DNA of 32,657 nucleotides, taken from assembly GCA_947245585.1 (NCBI GenBank), contig CAMXPV010000043.1, positions 1 through 32,657 of the forward strand, in the 5' to 3' direction. The notes below the pieces were generated by a model. The model searched no databases. It worked only from the letters and a program-made list of their open reading frames with translations, and was not told the DNA's origin. The position numbers and the translations under genes are program-made. The stretch's first letter is position 1, and each line of letters opens with the position of its first letter. Shown here piece after piece: positions 23,273 to 32,057 of this stretch. This stretch comes from an uncultured Lachnospiraceae bacterium. GTDB lineage: Bacteria > Bacillota > Clostridia > Lachnospirales > Lachnospiraceae.

Positions 23273-26200
23273 TTATTTCCGAAGATGCTTGGCCAGTACC
23301 TCCATAAACAGCTCGATATCAAGCGGCTTCGCAATATGGTCGTTCATACCGCTCTTTAATGCTGCCTCCTTGTCCTCTTCCAGCGCGTTCGCCGTCATTG
23401 CAATAATCGGCAGCGTCCTGACATCCTGCCTTGGCAGGGAGCGGATGGACCGGGTTGCCTCGTAACCATTCATAATCGGCATCTGCACATCCATCAGCAC
23501 CACATCGTAATACCCTTCCTCCGACTTGCTCACCATATTCACGGCATCCGTTCCGTCCGGTGCGGACTCCACCTCAAATCCGCTTTCGGTCAGGATCACC
23601 TCCGCAATCTCCCTGTTCATCTCAATATCCTCCACAAGGAGCACCCGTTTACCGCTGAAATCCACCGTCTGCCAGACAGCTGTGTCGTCTTCTTCCCGCA
23701 GTCCAGCGTTGTTAACCGAAAGAAGCGCGGATTTCAAGTCTGACATGAAGAGCGGTTTCGCACAGAATGCAGTGATGCCCGCCTCCTTCGCCTCCTCCTC
23801 AATATCCGACCAATCGTAAGCCGTCAAAATAATAATGGGCGATTCGTCTCCCACCGCGTTGCGAATCTTTCTTGCCGTCTCCACGCCGCTGGTCTCCGGC
23901 ATCTGCCAGTCGATAATATAAGTGTGGTAGGAGTCCCCTTCGTCGCGGGCGCTTTTGGCGCGATACACTGCCTCCTTGCCGGAAGTGGTCCACTCAGCCC
24001 GCATACCGATCGTCTTTAGCATCTTGCTGACACTGTCGCAGACATTGAAATCATCATCCACCACAAGAGCCCTAAGCCCTTCTAATTCCCTGATCTGCTC
24101 CGCATTTTTCTCCACATCCTGCAGCTTTAAGCTCAAGTTTACAGTAAAGGTGCTGCCCTTCCCCACCTTACTCTCCACAGTAACCGTACCGTTCATCATC
24201 TCGATAATGTTTTTGGTGATCGCCATACCAAGACCAGTACCCTGAATGCCGCTTCTCGTGGTCGTGGACTCTCTCTCAAAGGGCTCAAAAATACGCTCCA
24301 CAAACTCCTCCGACATACCGATGCCATTGTCCTTAATGATAAATTCATAATCGCCGTATCCGTGTTTGAACGTGGTATGCTGTATGATACGGAACGTAAT
24401 CACACCGCCCGCCGGCGTATATTTTACCGCGTTGCTCATCAAGTTGATGAATATCTGGTTTAGCTTTAACGGATCTGCGATTACATCCTCGTTTGTCACT
24501 TCAAACGTATCAATAAAAAGCTCCAACTGCTTTGCCTTCACCTGCGGCTGAATGATGTTGACCAGGTTGTGCATCAATTCGGAAATATTGCACTCCTGTT
24601 CATGAATCTGCATCTTTCCACTCTCAATACGGCTCATATCCAGAATGTCATTAATCAGGCTGAGCAGATGATTACTGGACGCAAGCACCTTTTGCAGACA
24701 TTCTTTCACCTGATCCCTGCTTTCAATGCGGCTTGCCGCAATGGTTGCAAATCCAATGATAGCATTCATAGGGGTACGGATATCATGGCTCATATTGGAG
24801 AGGAACGTGGTTTTCGCCTCATTGGCCTGTCTGGCGTGTATCAGAGCATCCTGCAGCGCCTCCGTCTGTTCCTTCTGCTTGATCACCTGTTCTGTGATAT
24901 CTCTGGAAACAACGAGTGCAATCACCGCGCCCGTCATATCGTCCTGCGTCATGATAAAGGTCTGACGCATGCACATAGGCTCTCCGTCCTCCTCCACCAT
25001 AGCCCAGTAATCCACGTCAACTTCCACTTCGCCCCTCTCAAAGCAGTGCTTCAAATGTTCCACGTTCACCATGTGGCAGTAATCTTCCATGGATTCCGGA
25101 AGAATAAACTTTTTCCACCTTTCAAAACACTCCGATGCCTTGCACGGTGCCTCTAACCCAGCCTTTTTAAGCAGTGAAATCTGTTCTCCCTGCGCATTTT
25201 CGCGCACAATATCCTGCTCGATCAAATCCTCTGTCACGTTAAATTCAAAGGAGCTGAACGCGTTGGAGGTAATGGCAATCCGGTACTGCATCTCCTTTCG
25301 GTTCATCACCGCCATTTCCTCTTTCTGTCTCTGCTCACGCAGCTTCATCTCAGAAATATCCTGACGCAGATACAGCATTTTAACCGCCTGTCCCTCTTTC
25401 CGCTCGATACAGACAACGGTCATCTGCTCCCATGCCTCCTGCCCATCCCGCATCACATGGCACTCATAGGTAAAGGTGTCCTGATCGGCCAGATTTTCTA
25501 TGATAGAATCAGCTCTCAGCATCTGCCTGAAGCTTTCCTGCGCTTCCTCTCCGATAATATCTTTGCTGTGGCTCTCTACGATATCCTTATATTCACCCTC
25601 ACGCAGAGCCTGATTATCCGAAAGCTTCACGCCTGCGGTGTAGGAATAAACGCCTGTCTCCAGATCCACAGTCAGATAACTGGAGGAAAAGAGAATGTTT
25701 AACCCCGTCAGCACATAGTTGATCTGACGGTTTTCCGCCTCCAGGGCTCTGCGCCGCTTCACGGAATTCACAACCACAAAGATAAAGTAAACGGCAAACA
25801 GCGCAATCAGCGCGATCTCCAGACCGATACCCGCCGCGTTCGCTTTGGCAATCATCTTTTTGGTTACACTGGGAGGAAATGTCTGCACCAACACATAGTC
25901 GCTGTCAGGAATATAGGTCACGCAGAGATTGTCCGTCCTGCTGCCCTCCCCACAGATAAAAGTGCCCTCTCCTCCGTTTTCAAACACACGCCTTGTTTCC
26001 TCCGCCGTATGACTGTCAATATAGCTCTCTTTTTCCAAAAAATCCGCCAGGTTTTCCTCTCTGTAATCCTGCCCGTCGGAGCTTGCGATCACCCTGCCGT
26101 TTGGCATACACAGCCAGGTGGTGGAAGGCTCTCCGAAATAGGTCGTGTGCAGAATTTCTCTCAAATACTGTTCCGCCACATAAGACCCACGGATAATGCC

Positions 26201-26695
26201 GATGATTTTCCCATCCGATTCCACCGGCGCATAAAACATGATTCTTCTTCCTTCCTCCTCAAGCCGTCCGTCAAACACAGCTGTGATTCCGCTCTCTCCC
26301 TGCATTCCACGCTTAAAATATTCCCGGTCGGAAGAGTCCACCGTTCTGCCGTCAGACAGGTGCGTAATGCCGTTTTCATCCGTAAAACGAACCGTATCAA
26401 AAATCGAGTTTTCCTCTATCCCCGACAGAGCATCCTCCGTGATGCTGCCGCCATTCAAATAGGTATCAAAAAAATAAGCATAGGTAGTGATCACGCGAAT
26501 CCCGTTCTCAAATTGATCGGAAAGCTGTTGGGCCGTCTGGCGCGTCGCATCCTCCGCATAATTTTTGTTCTGCTCCGCAATCCTCGCCTTATTCTGTGTT
26601 GTATATATATTAAATATAATGAACACGACAATCAAAAGCGGAAGCGCATATACAACTGAATGAAATACTTTTTTCCTATTCATATTTATACTCAT
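23273..26695 (-). CDS. Membrane-bound hybrid histidine kinase, dCache-PAS-PAS-HisKA-HATPase-REC-REC
   Basis: A 1140-residue sensor. TM1 (11-31), an extracellular dCache-like domain (about 35-280, with DSSDREYFKRGMQGESG), TM2 (288-309), and two PAS-like regions (about 325-450 and 460-605) precede the kinase core. Kinase motifs are FLSNMSHDIRTPMNAIIGF (His637), N-box NLMSNAVKYTP, G1 DNGIGM and G2 GTGLGMAI. Two receiver domains follow with phospho-acceptors D929 (IIDWQMPETSG) and D1069 (VLMDVQMPIMNG). There is no DNA-binding or enzymatic output and no Hpt domain. Phosphoryl flow must therefore end in its own receivers, in a separate Hpt protein, or in the partner kinase. The start at 26695 (AGAGGA 8 nt upstream) overlaps the preceding hybrid kinase gene by 20 bases. 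The dCache lacks the W-Y amino-acid motif of the chemoreceptor. Confidence 0.9.
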   Translation of the reverse strand: MSINMNRKKVFHSVVYALPLLIVVFIIFNIYTTQNKARIAEQNKNYAEDATRQTAQQLSDQFENGIRVITTYAYFFDTYLNGGSITEDALSGIEENSIFDTVRFTDENGITHLSDGRTVDSSDREYFKRGMQGESGITAVFDGRLEEEGRRIMFYAPVESDGKIIGIIRGSYVAEQYLREILHTTYFGEPSTTWLCMPNGRVIASSDGQDYREENLADFLEKESYIDSHTAEETRRVFENGGEGTFICGEGSRTDNLCVTYIPDSDYVLVQTFPPSVTKKMIAKANAAGIGLEIALIALFAVYFIFVVVNSVKRRRALEAENRQINYVLTGLNILFSSSYLTVDLETGVYSYTAGVKLSDNQALREGEYKDIVESHSKDIIGEEAQESFRQMLRADSIIENLADQDTFTYECHVMRDGQEAWEQMTVVCIERKEGQAVKMLYLRQDISEMKLREQRQKEEMAVMNRKEMQYRIAITSNAFSSFEFNVTEDLIEQDIVRENAQGEQISLLKKAGLEAPCKASECFERWKKFILPESMEDYCHMVNVEHLKHCFERGEVEVDVDYWAMVEEDGEPMCMRQTFIMTQDDMTGAVIALVVSRDITEQVIKQKEQTEALQDALIHARQANEAKTTFLSNMSHDIRTPMNAIIGFATIAASRIESRDQVKECLQKVLASSNHLLSLINDILDMSRIESGKMQIHEQECNISELMHNLVNIIQPQVKAKQLELFIDTFEVTNEDVIADPLKLNQIFINLMSNAVKYTPAGGVITFRIIQHTTFKHGYGDYEFIIKDNGIGMSEEFVERIFEPFERESTTTRSGIQGTGLGMAITKNIIEMMNGTVTVESKVGKGSTFTVNLSLKLQDVEKNAEQIRELEGLRALVVDDDFNVCDSVSKMLKTIGMRAEWTTSGKEAVYRAKSARDEGDSYHTYIIDWQMPETSGVETARKIRNAVGDESPIIILTAYDWSDIEEEAKEAGITAFCAKPLFMSDLKSALLSVNNAGLREEDDTAVWQTVDFSGKRVLLVEDIEMNREIAEVILTESGFEVESAPDGTDAVNMVSKSEEGYYDVVLMDVQMPIMNGYEATRSIRSLPRQDVRTLPIIAMTANALEEDKEAALKSGMNDHIAKPLDIELFMEVLAKHLRK

Positions 26696-28781
26696 AACCA
26701 GTATCCTCTAAAATTTTTTGTATCATTTCCTGCAATGCTTCAATATCAACGGGTTTGGAAAAGTGCCCGTTCATCCCGGCTCTCAATGATTTTTGCCGGT
26801 CTTCCTCCATCGCATCCGAGGAGAGGGCAATAATCGGTATTTCGGAAAGCGCCTCGTTTTCCAGTTTGCGGATCGCTCCGGCCGTCTCATAACCGTTCAT
26901 TCCCGGCATCTCAATATCCATCAGCACCAGCGCATACCTGCCGGGTTCAGAACTTTTCAGCATCTCATAAGCGCTCACACCGTCACAGGCCGTCTCCACC
27001 CGATATCCCAGATTTTTGAGAAGTTCCTCCTCAATCTCCCTGTTAATGCCGTTGTCTTCCGCCAAAAGAATACAGCCTTTACCGTCCGCACTTTGTGGCA
27101 AGTCACAGGCAGGCTTCTCCTGTTCCATAAAGGAACCGCACATGGGATATTTCATGGGAAGCTCTACCGTAAACGTACTCCCCTCCCCGACTCTGCTCTC
27201 CACGCTGACCGTGCCGCCCATGGTCTGCGCATAACTTCTCACCACCGCCAGTCCGGCTCCCGGCATACCGTTATATACCGCATTTTTTTCCTGTCTTGCC
27301 GGTTGGAAAATTACCTCCAACTGATCCTCCGGAATCCCACAGCCGGTATCCGAAATAATAAAGCGGTACAGTCCCCGGCCTTTCACATCGCTTTTGCTCT
27401 CCCTGACCGACAGGTTCACACGCCCCTCCGCCGGTGTATATTTAATCGCATTGTCAAGCAGTTGATTTAAAATCTCCCGCAGCCTGATATAGTCGACTTC
27501 CACTGTAAAGTGGGAAAGTCCCGTCTTGTTCAATTGAAATTGAATATTCTTTGCCTTGATGGGCCGTTCGGCGCTTTTCTCCACCTCTCTTAACAGCTCT
27601 CCCAGATGATATTCCCGCTCCGTCAGCTCCGCTCTGGAAGGCTCGTTCAAATTGTCCTTCAAGAACTCATTGAAGACTGCTAAAAGCTCCTCCCCGGAAC
27701 GATTGATCCTTTCGATGCACTCTCCCACCTTGCCCGGATCTCCGACGCACCCTTTCAAAAGCTCCGCATATCCGATAATCGCATTTAACGGCGTCCTTAT
27801 GTCATGGGACATATTGGCAAAAAAGGTATTCCTCGTCAATCGCTCCGTCTCCGCCTGTCTAAGCGCCGACTTTAAAAGCGACTGTCTTTCCACCTGCTCC
27901 GTAATGTCCCTCGACAGCGAAAGTGCAATCACATCGCCCGTGTGCTCGTTTTTCTCCAAAAAGAAGGTGTAGTGGCTCAGACGTTTTCTACCGTACATAT
28001 CTGTAACCCAGCTGTCGTAGACCTGCTCCCGCTCCCCTTTTTCGTAGCAGCCAATCAGCCGCTCTACGTCAAAAAAGCGATGGTACTCGTCCAATTCATC
28101 GACTTCCGTAAAATCCGCCCAAAAAGCAGCAAAGTCAGAATATTTTTCAAAAGGCTGTATGCCCATATACGCGAAGAGATTCTGCACCTCTCCCTCTCCG
28201 TTCAACACAGCCGCCGAAATAAATTCATCCCTTGTCAGATTGATCTCCACAAAGGAAACCGCATCGTAGAGAAGCGCCCTCTTAAAGTAATCCTCCCGCA
28301 GATGAGCGCCGTAAAGCGCTTCGTTCACCCGCTCAAGTTCTTCCACACGTTTCTGTATCCGTTCCGTTGCATCCTCTATAAAAACATAAAAGAGATCCCC
28401 ATAAGCCTGTGTGTGTACAAAGTGTCCGTAGTCCTCCACCCAACACACCGTGCCGTCCTTGCGGACAATCCGGTACTCCACGTAATCAAGATTATCCGTG
28501 CCTCGCGCAATCTGGGTCGCAATACTCTCTTCCACTTTATCGATATCCGCCGGATGAACCAAACCCTTAAAAGTATACCCTGTCAGCTCTTTAAACTCCT
28601 CTAACCTATCGCAGCCAAATATCCGCAGCATGGCCTGGTTGATATAAATCAGCTCCTCATCGCCATCCGCGTGGTAAATAAAAAAGCCGCCGGGCATTCC
28701 CTCTGAGATCTGCTCGATAATGGGCAGTGTCTGTTCATCAAAACTGATGGTAAATTCTTCTTTTTCTCCGTATTGTCTCAC
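26676..28781 (-). CDS. Cytoplasmic hybrid histidine kinase, PAS-PAS-HisKA-HATPase-REC
   Basis: A 701-residue soluble sensor kinase. An N-terminal PAS domain (about 20-140, ending YVFIEDATERIQKRVEEL) and a second PAS-like part (about 165-295, ending SRDITEQVERQ) precede the kinase core. The core has FFANMSHDIRTPLNAIIGY (His326), LLDNAIKYTP, SDTGCGI and GAGLAVVRSY. A C-terminal receiver has D622 (LVLMDIEMPGMNG). No membrane helix is present. I choose the GTG at 28781 because GGGAGG lies 7 nt upstream. The upstream ATG at 28889 would run through the divergent promoter and overlap the response regulator gene, so I reject it. It is translated in overlap with the dCache hybrid kinase, so both are probably made together and may form one signalling unit. 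Confidence 0.88.
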   Translation of the reverse strand: MRQYGEKEEFTISFDEQTLPIIEQISEGMPGGFFIYHADGDEELIYINQAMLRIFGCDRLEEFKELTGYTFKGLVHPADIDKVEESIATQIARGTDNLDYVEYRIVRKDGTVCWVEDYGHFVHTQAYGDLFYVFIEDATERIQKRVEELERVNEALYGAHLREDYFKRALLYDAVSFVEINLTRDEFISAAVLNGEGEVQNLFAYMGIQPFEKYSDFAAFWADFTEVDELDEYHRFFDVERLIGCYEKGEREQVYDSWVTDMYGRKRLSHYTFFLEKNEHTGDVIALSLSRDITEQVERQSLLKSALRQAETERLTRNTFFANMSHDIRTPLNAIIGYAELLKGCVGDPGKVGECIERINRSGEELLAVFNEFLKDNLNEPSRAELTEREYHLGELLREVEKSAERPIKAKNIQFQLNKTGLSHFTVEVDYIRLREILNQLLDNAIKYTPAEGRVNLSVRESKSDVKGRGLYRFIISDTGCGIPEDQLEVIFQPARQEKNAVYNGMPGAGLAVVRSYAQTMGGTVSVESRVGEGSTFTVELPMKYPMCGSFMEQEKPACDLPQSADGKGCILLAEDNGINREIEEELLKNLGYRVETACDGVSAYEMLKSSEPGRYALVLMDIEMPGMNGYETAGAIRKLENEALSEIPIIALSSDAMEEDRQKSLRAGMNGHFSKPVDIEALQEMIQKILEDTGYEYKYE

Positions 28782-28801
28782 TGCCTTTCCTCCCAGATTT
28801 G

Positions 28802-28833
28802 ATAATAACATTTTTGTAAAAAAAAGAAAAGAC
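28802..28833 (-). promoter_or_regulatory. Extended -10 promoter of the hybrid kinase operon
   Basis: TGTTATTAT (minus strand, TATTAT at 28802-28807 with TG one base before it) is an extended -10. The matching -35 position (about 28825-28830) is only a weak TTTTCT. The response-regulator box 28834-28851 lies directly upstream on this strand, so the divergent kinase operon may share its control. Confidence 0.45.
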
Positions 28834-28867
28834 TTTAGAGACTTTTTAAAGAAATCTGTGATACACT
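28834..28867 (+). promoter_or_regulatory. Predicted response-regulator box plus -10 (autoregulatory)
   Basis: TTTAGAG (28834-28840), four bases, and TTTAAAG (28845-28851) form an 11-bp-phased direct repeat. Exactly 10 bp later is TACACT (28862-28867) as -10. The same layout occurs upstream of both small lipoprotein genes. It sits 36 bp before the response regulator start. Confidence 0.55.
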
Positions 28868-28887
28868 CATAAAAAGGAGAAATCGTC

Positions 28888-29562
28888 ATGCGAATACTTC
28901 TTGCGGAAGATGATGAAAAATTGAATGAGACACTTGTCTACGGACTGACACAGGCCGGCTTTATTGTGGATGCCTGCTTTGACGGGGAAGACGCTCTGTT
29001 CTATGGAGAACAGAACATTTACGATGTCATACTCCTGGATCGTATGCTGCCCTGTATGCAGGGCACCGATGTGCTCACCGCGCTTCGGCAAAAGGGCATT
29101 GCTACGCCCGTCATCCTGATCACAGCCCTTGGCACCCTCTCAGATAAAGTAACGGGACTGGACCTGGGCGCGGATGATTATCTGGTAAAGCCCTTCGCAC
29201 AGGAGGAACTCTTAGCCAGAATCCGTTGTGTCACCAGGAGGCCCCGCCAAATAGTGGACGAAGAAACCACCTTTGTCTCAGATATCACATGGTTTCCTGC
29301 TGAAAACCGTTTAATGGGGCCCAAGGCAAGCTGCACCCTCTCCAAACGGGAGGCAGCGCTCCTTGAGATTTTTATAAAAAGCGGCGGTGCAACGCTTCCA
29401 AGAAGCCTCCTTCTTTTAAAAGTCTGGGGGCCTGAAAGTGACGTGGAAAATGGAAACCTGGACAACTATATTCATTTTCTGCGCAGACGTTTGAACACGG
29501 TTGGCAGCGTTCTCACCATAAAAACCGTCCGCGGCGTTGGGTACTCCCTGACGGGAATTTGA
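28888..29562 (+). CDS. OmpR-family response regulator
   Basis: A 224-residue two-component regulator. The N-terminal receiver has acidic pair AEDDE, phospho-acceptor D51 (VILLDRMLPCMQG), switch Thr in ITALG, and KPF (YLVKPFAQEEL). The C-terminal winged helix (about 128-224) has the typical LSKREAALLEIFIKSGG, and the recognition region DVENGNLDNYIHFLRRRL with VRGVGYSL. AAGGAG lies 9-10 nt before the ATG. It precedes a sensor kinase by 38 bp. The 11-bp-phased direct repeats it probably binds are present in its own promoter and upstream of two lipoprotein genes. It is transcribed divergently from the hybrid kinase operon. Confidence 0.95.
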   Translation: MRILLAEDDEKLNETLVYGLTQAGFIVDACFDGEDALFYGEQNIYDVILLDRMLPCMQGTDVLTALRQKGIATPVILITALGTLSDKVTGLDLGADDYLVKPFAQEELLARIRCVTRRPRQIVDEETTFVSDITWFPAENRLMGPKASCTLSKREAALLEIFIKSGGATLPRSLLLLKVWGPESDVENGNLDNYIHFLRRRLNTVGSVLTIKTVRGVGYSLTGI

Positions 29563-29600
29563 TAGCGTTCTCCATATCCGTTTATCAATGGGAGGAAAAA

Positions 29601-30920
29601 ATGTTCCGAAAAGTGCATCTGTATCTGACGGCGCTGTGCGCCGGTATTACCACCGCCATCATTATTGTGATGTCCCTGCTATACCTATATCTCTCCGAAA
29701 AAGAGCTCTACGATACGCAGTACCGTTCCTTCCAAAACGACATCAACACCATTGCCACCAGTTTAGAACAGCAGGCCGTGATCTCCATGGAATGGCTTTC
29801 CAAGATGGAGTCCCGCAGCGGCTATACTTTTTATGCGCTGGATAATGGCATCCCTTTTCTCTACAACCGCCTTACCAACCTTTCCGTTACCTCCGACACG
29901 GCAAACACGGCAGACCTCCTCTCCTCCTGCATGTCCGTATACAAAAACAGCGTCGAGTACACTAATATCCAGGAAGAATTAAGCAGTGGCGGTCTCTATA
30001 ACACCTGCTTTCATGCAGAGTTCCCATTCAATCCCGAAGGCGGTAAAAATGAATATTATGCCGGCGTCATTGAGTTGGAAAAAGGCACCGCTTCCCTGCA
30101 GATCGTGATTCTCTCCCCTCTGGATTCTTTGCAGGAACAGATCACCAGACAGAGACTCCGTTTTCTCCTGATTGATATGGCCGCTATCCTTCTTCTGACG
30201 CTCTTTTCTTTCTTTTTCACAGGTCGGCTTCTGCAGCCTGTCATCGAGAGCCGCAGACGGCAAACCGCTTTCGTGGCAGCGGCTTCCCATGAGCTTCGCA
30301 CCCCTCTGGCGGTCATTTACTCCGCCGCAGAATGCTGCCGGGATGCCGAAAAGGAAAACCGCCTCAAATTCCTGGACACCATCAGGCAGGAGAGCAAATT
30401 GATGACTTCTCTGGTCAATGACATGCTGACTCTGAGCGCCTCCGATAACCACAATTTCTCCGTTCATCCCGCGCCCATAGAGTTGGACACATTGCTCATC
30501 AACACCTACGAAGCGTTTGAACCTCTGGCCGCAGAAAAAAAACTGTCGCTTTCCATCTCGCTTCCTGAAACTGCCCTGCCCACCTGTACCGCTGACAAGG
30601 AACGCATCGTGCAGCTCCTCTCCATCTTACTGCACAATGCCATCAGTTACACGCCGGAAGGCGGTTCGATCGAACTGGCTCTTGCCCACAGGAAAAACCG
30701 CTTCTATCTCTCCGTCTCGGACACCGGTCCCGGCATCCCTCCTGAGGACAGAAAAAAAATCTTCGACCGTTTTTACAGAGCGGAAAAATCCCGAAGCGCC
30801 AAGGGACACTTCGGGCTCGGTTTATCCATCGCCTCTGAAATTGTCAAACTACACCACGGCTCCATCACCGTCGGGGAACGGGTTGGCGGAGGGAGCGTGT
30901 TTACTGTGGTTTTGCCGTAA
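29601..30920 (+). CDS. Sensor histidine kinase, partner of the OmpR-family regulator
   Basis: A 439-residue membrane kinase. TM1 (about 8-30), an extracytoplasmic domain of about 150 residues without a family I recognise, and TM2 (about 187-207) precede the core. There is a very short linker rather than a full HAMP, then HisKA FVAAASHELRTPLAVIYSA (His230), N-box LLHNAISYTPEGG, G1 DTGPGIP, F-box IFDRFYRAEKS and G2 GHFGLGLSIA. I start at the ATG at 29601 because GGGAGG lies 5 nt upstream; the open frame begins 14 codons earlier without a site. It follows its regulator by 38 bp on the plus strand. The unrecognised outer domain may monitor the lipoprotein system that the regulator is predicted to control. 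Confidence 0.93.
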   Translation: MFRKVHLYLTALCAGITTAIIIVMSLLYLYLSEKELYDTQYRSFQNDINTIATSLEQQAVISMEWLSKMESRSGYTFYALDNGIPFLYNRLTNLSVTSDTANTADLLSSCMSVYKNSVEYTNIQEELSSGGLYNTCFHAEFPFNPEGGKNEYYAGVIELEKGTASLQIVILSPLDSLQEQITRQRLRFLLIDMAAILLLTLFSFFFTGRLLQPVIESRRRQTAFVAAASHELRTPLAVIYSAAECCRDAEKENRLKFLDTIRQESKLMTSLVNDMLTLSASDNHNFSVHPAPIELDTLLINTYEAFEPLAAEKKLSLSISLPETALPTCTADKERIVQLLSILLHNAISYTPEGGSIELALAHRKNRFYLSVSDTGPGIPPEDRKKIFDRFYRAEKSRSAKGHFGLGLSIASEIVKLHHGSITVGERVGGGSVFTVVLP

Positions 30921-30949
30921 AAGAGGATACGTTGTTACCTCGAAACCTG

Positions 30950-31918
30950 TCAGACACAGCATTCTTTCATGTACCGGACCGCCTCCTCTTTTGTCATTTC
31001 ATACTTTTCCGCACACTTCTCTATGATAATATCATCGGAAATGCCTAACTCCGTACACGTCTGTATCAAGGCGCGTATGCCTTTTTCTATTCCGCGCTCT
31101 ATTCCTGTCGCAATGCCTTCCTCAAACCCCTCAAGTCTCATATCCTCAAACGCTTTACACATATTGTAACCCTCCTTCCCATCTTCTAGCACTTTGCACT
31201 CCTCAGGTATCTTTATATTTGCCATAACTTCCAACATAGTTCTCGTGTCGCTGTCGATCCGGCTGTATGCCTCCCGGTTTTCTTCCATTACTTCCTGAAG
31301 CTTCTCCTTGTCCTTTGCATACCGGACTGTCTCAAAAACCTGCCGCAGGCCTGTCTTGTATTCATCGAATGTGTCATGCCCGTGGCAATCGTACAGGTTC
31401 AGCCTGTAGTTTGACACGTACTCCTTTAATTCCTCATCCATGTCTAGCAGATCATACAGGCACCTCGCGCCATCCCATGTGCCGTCTGTCCCGAAGTACA
31501 CCACTAGCGTTATGATCGGCGCAAATTTTTCCTCTTTCTTCATACCGGAAAGAAATTCATCTTTGTCTTTCAAATCCTTCTTTTGCTCATGGATCCGTTT
31601 CTTATGCCGCCATTGTTTCTGATAACCTGCACTCTCCGAGAGCATATTCCGCAACACCATGCGGTAGTCTATGTAATTTTGGTTCTCCACCGCGAGAATA
31701 TGCAGCTTTTTTCCTTTCCAGATACGCACCTTATCTACGATTGTTTTCATGTTTTCTGTTCCGGCCCTTTTACTGAGGGCTGCGATCTGTGAATCCTCCG
31801 GCTCCAGTTCTTCGGGTTTTACAACCTGCCTTCCGTGAAACAGCGCGCCGTTTATCTGGTCAGCAAATCTTCTGTTATCGTCCAGATAATCAAACTGATA
31901 CTCGTCCTTCTTTCCCAT
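30950..31918 (-). CDS. Rpn-family recombination-promoting nuclease / PD-(D/E)XK transposase-like protein
   Basis: A 322-residue protein of a type common in Lachnospiraceae. The N-terminal part has YLDDNRRFADQINGALFHGR, followed by KLHILAVENQNYIDYRMVLR, where E-N-Q supplies the ExQ/ExK of the PD-(D/E)XK fold. It continues with ITLVVYFGTDGTWDGARCLY, DLLDMDEEL, and ends with a repetitive GxxxG-type helix (EGFEEGIATGIERGIEKGIR) typical of this family. E. coli Rpn proteins are DNA endonucleases that raise recA-independent recombination; the role here is unknown. I start at 31918 (GGGAGG 8 nt upstream); the ATG at 31948 has no ribosome binding site. It faces the sensor kinase gene tail to tail with a 29-bp gap. 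It is a single-gene unit under a strong predicted promoter. Confidence 0.82.
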   Translation of the reverse strand: MGKKDEYQFDYLDDNRRFADQINGALFHGRQVVKPEELEPEDSQIAALSKRAGTENMKTIVDKVRIWKGKKLHILAVENQNYIDYRMVLRNMLSESAGYQKQWRHKKRIHEQKKDLKDKDEFLSGMKKEEKFAPIITLVVYFGTDGTWDGARCLYDLLDMDEELKEYVSNYRLNLYDCHGHDTFDEYKTGLRQVFETVRYAKDKEKLQEVMEENREAYSRIDSDTRTMLEVMANIKIPEECKVLEDGKEGYNMCKAFEDMRLEGFEEGIATGIERGIEKGIRALIQTCTELGISDDIIIEKCAEKYEMTKEEAVRYMKECCV

Positions 31919-32020
31919 CAGCCTTTCCTCCCTTATTTTGTTTTTCATATAAGGGATTCAGGTTCCTTGACGTGTCATACAGATGTATCAGAATTTCAGA
32001 CTCCCAGATATGTTATTTCA

Positions 32021-32049
32021 ACTATAGCATAGAAGGGTGAAAATGTAAA
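32021..32049 (-). promoter_or_regulatory. Sigma-A promoter of the Rpn-family gene
   Basis: TTTACA (32044-32049), a 17-bp spacer and TATAGT (32021-32026) lie on the minus strand. Each hexamer has one mismatch to consensus. Transcription would start near 32014, about 95 nt before the start codon, just past the end of the upstream gene. Confidence 0.7.
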
Positions 32050-32057
32050 GCAGAATT

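Noticed and set aside
28782..28889. N-terminal extension of the soluble hybrid kinase to the ATG at 28889
   Set aside because: It would cover the divergent promoter region and overlap the response regulator start. The GTG at 28781 has a GGGAGG site and starts just before the PAS region.
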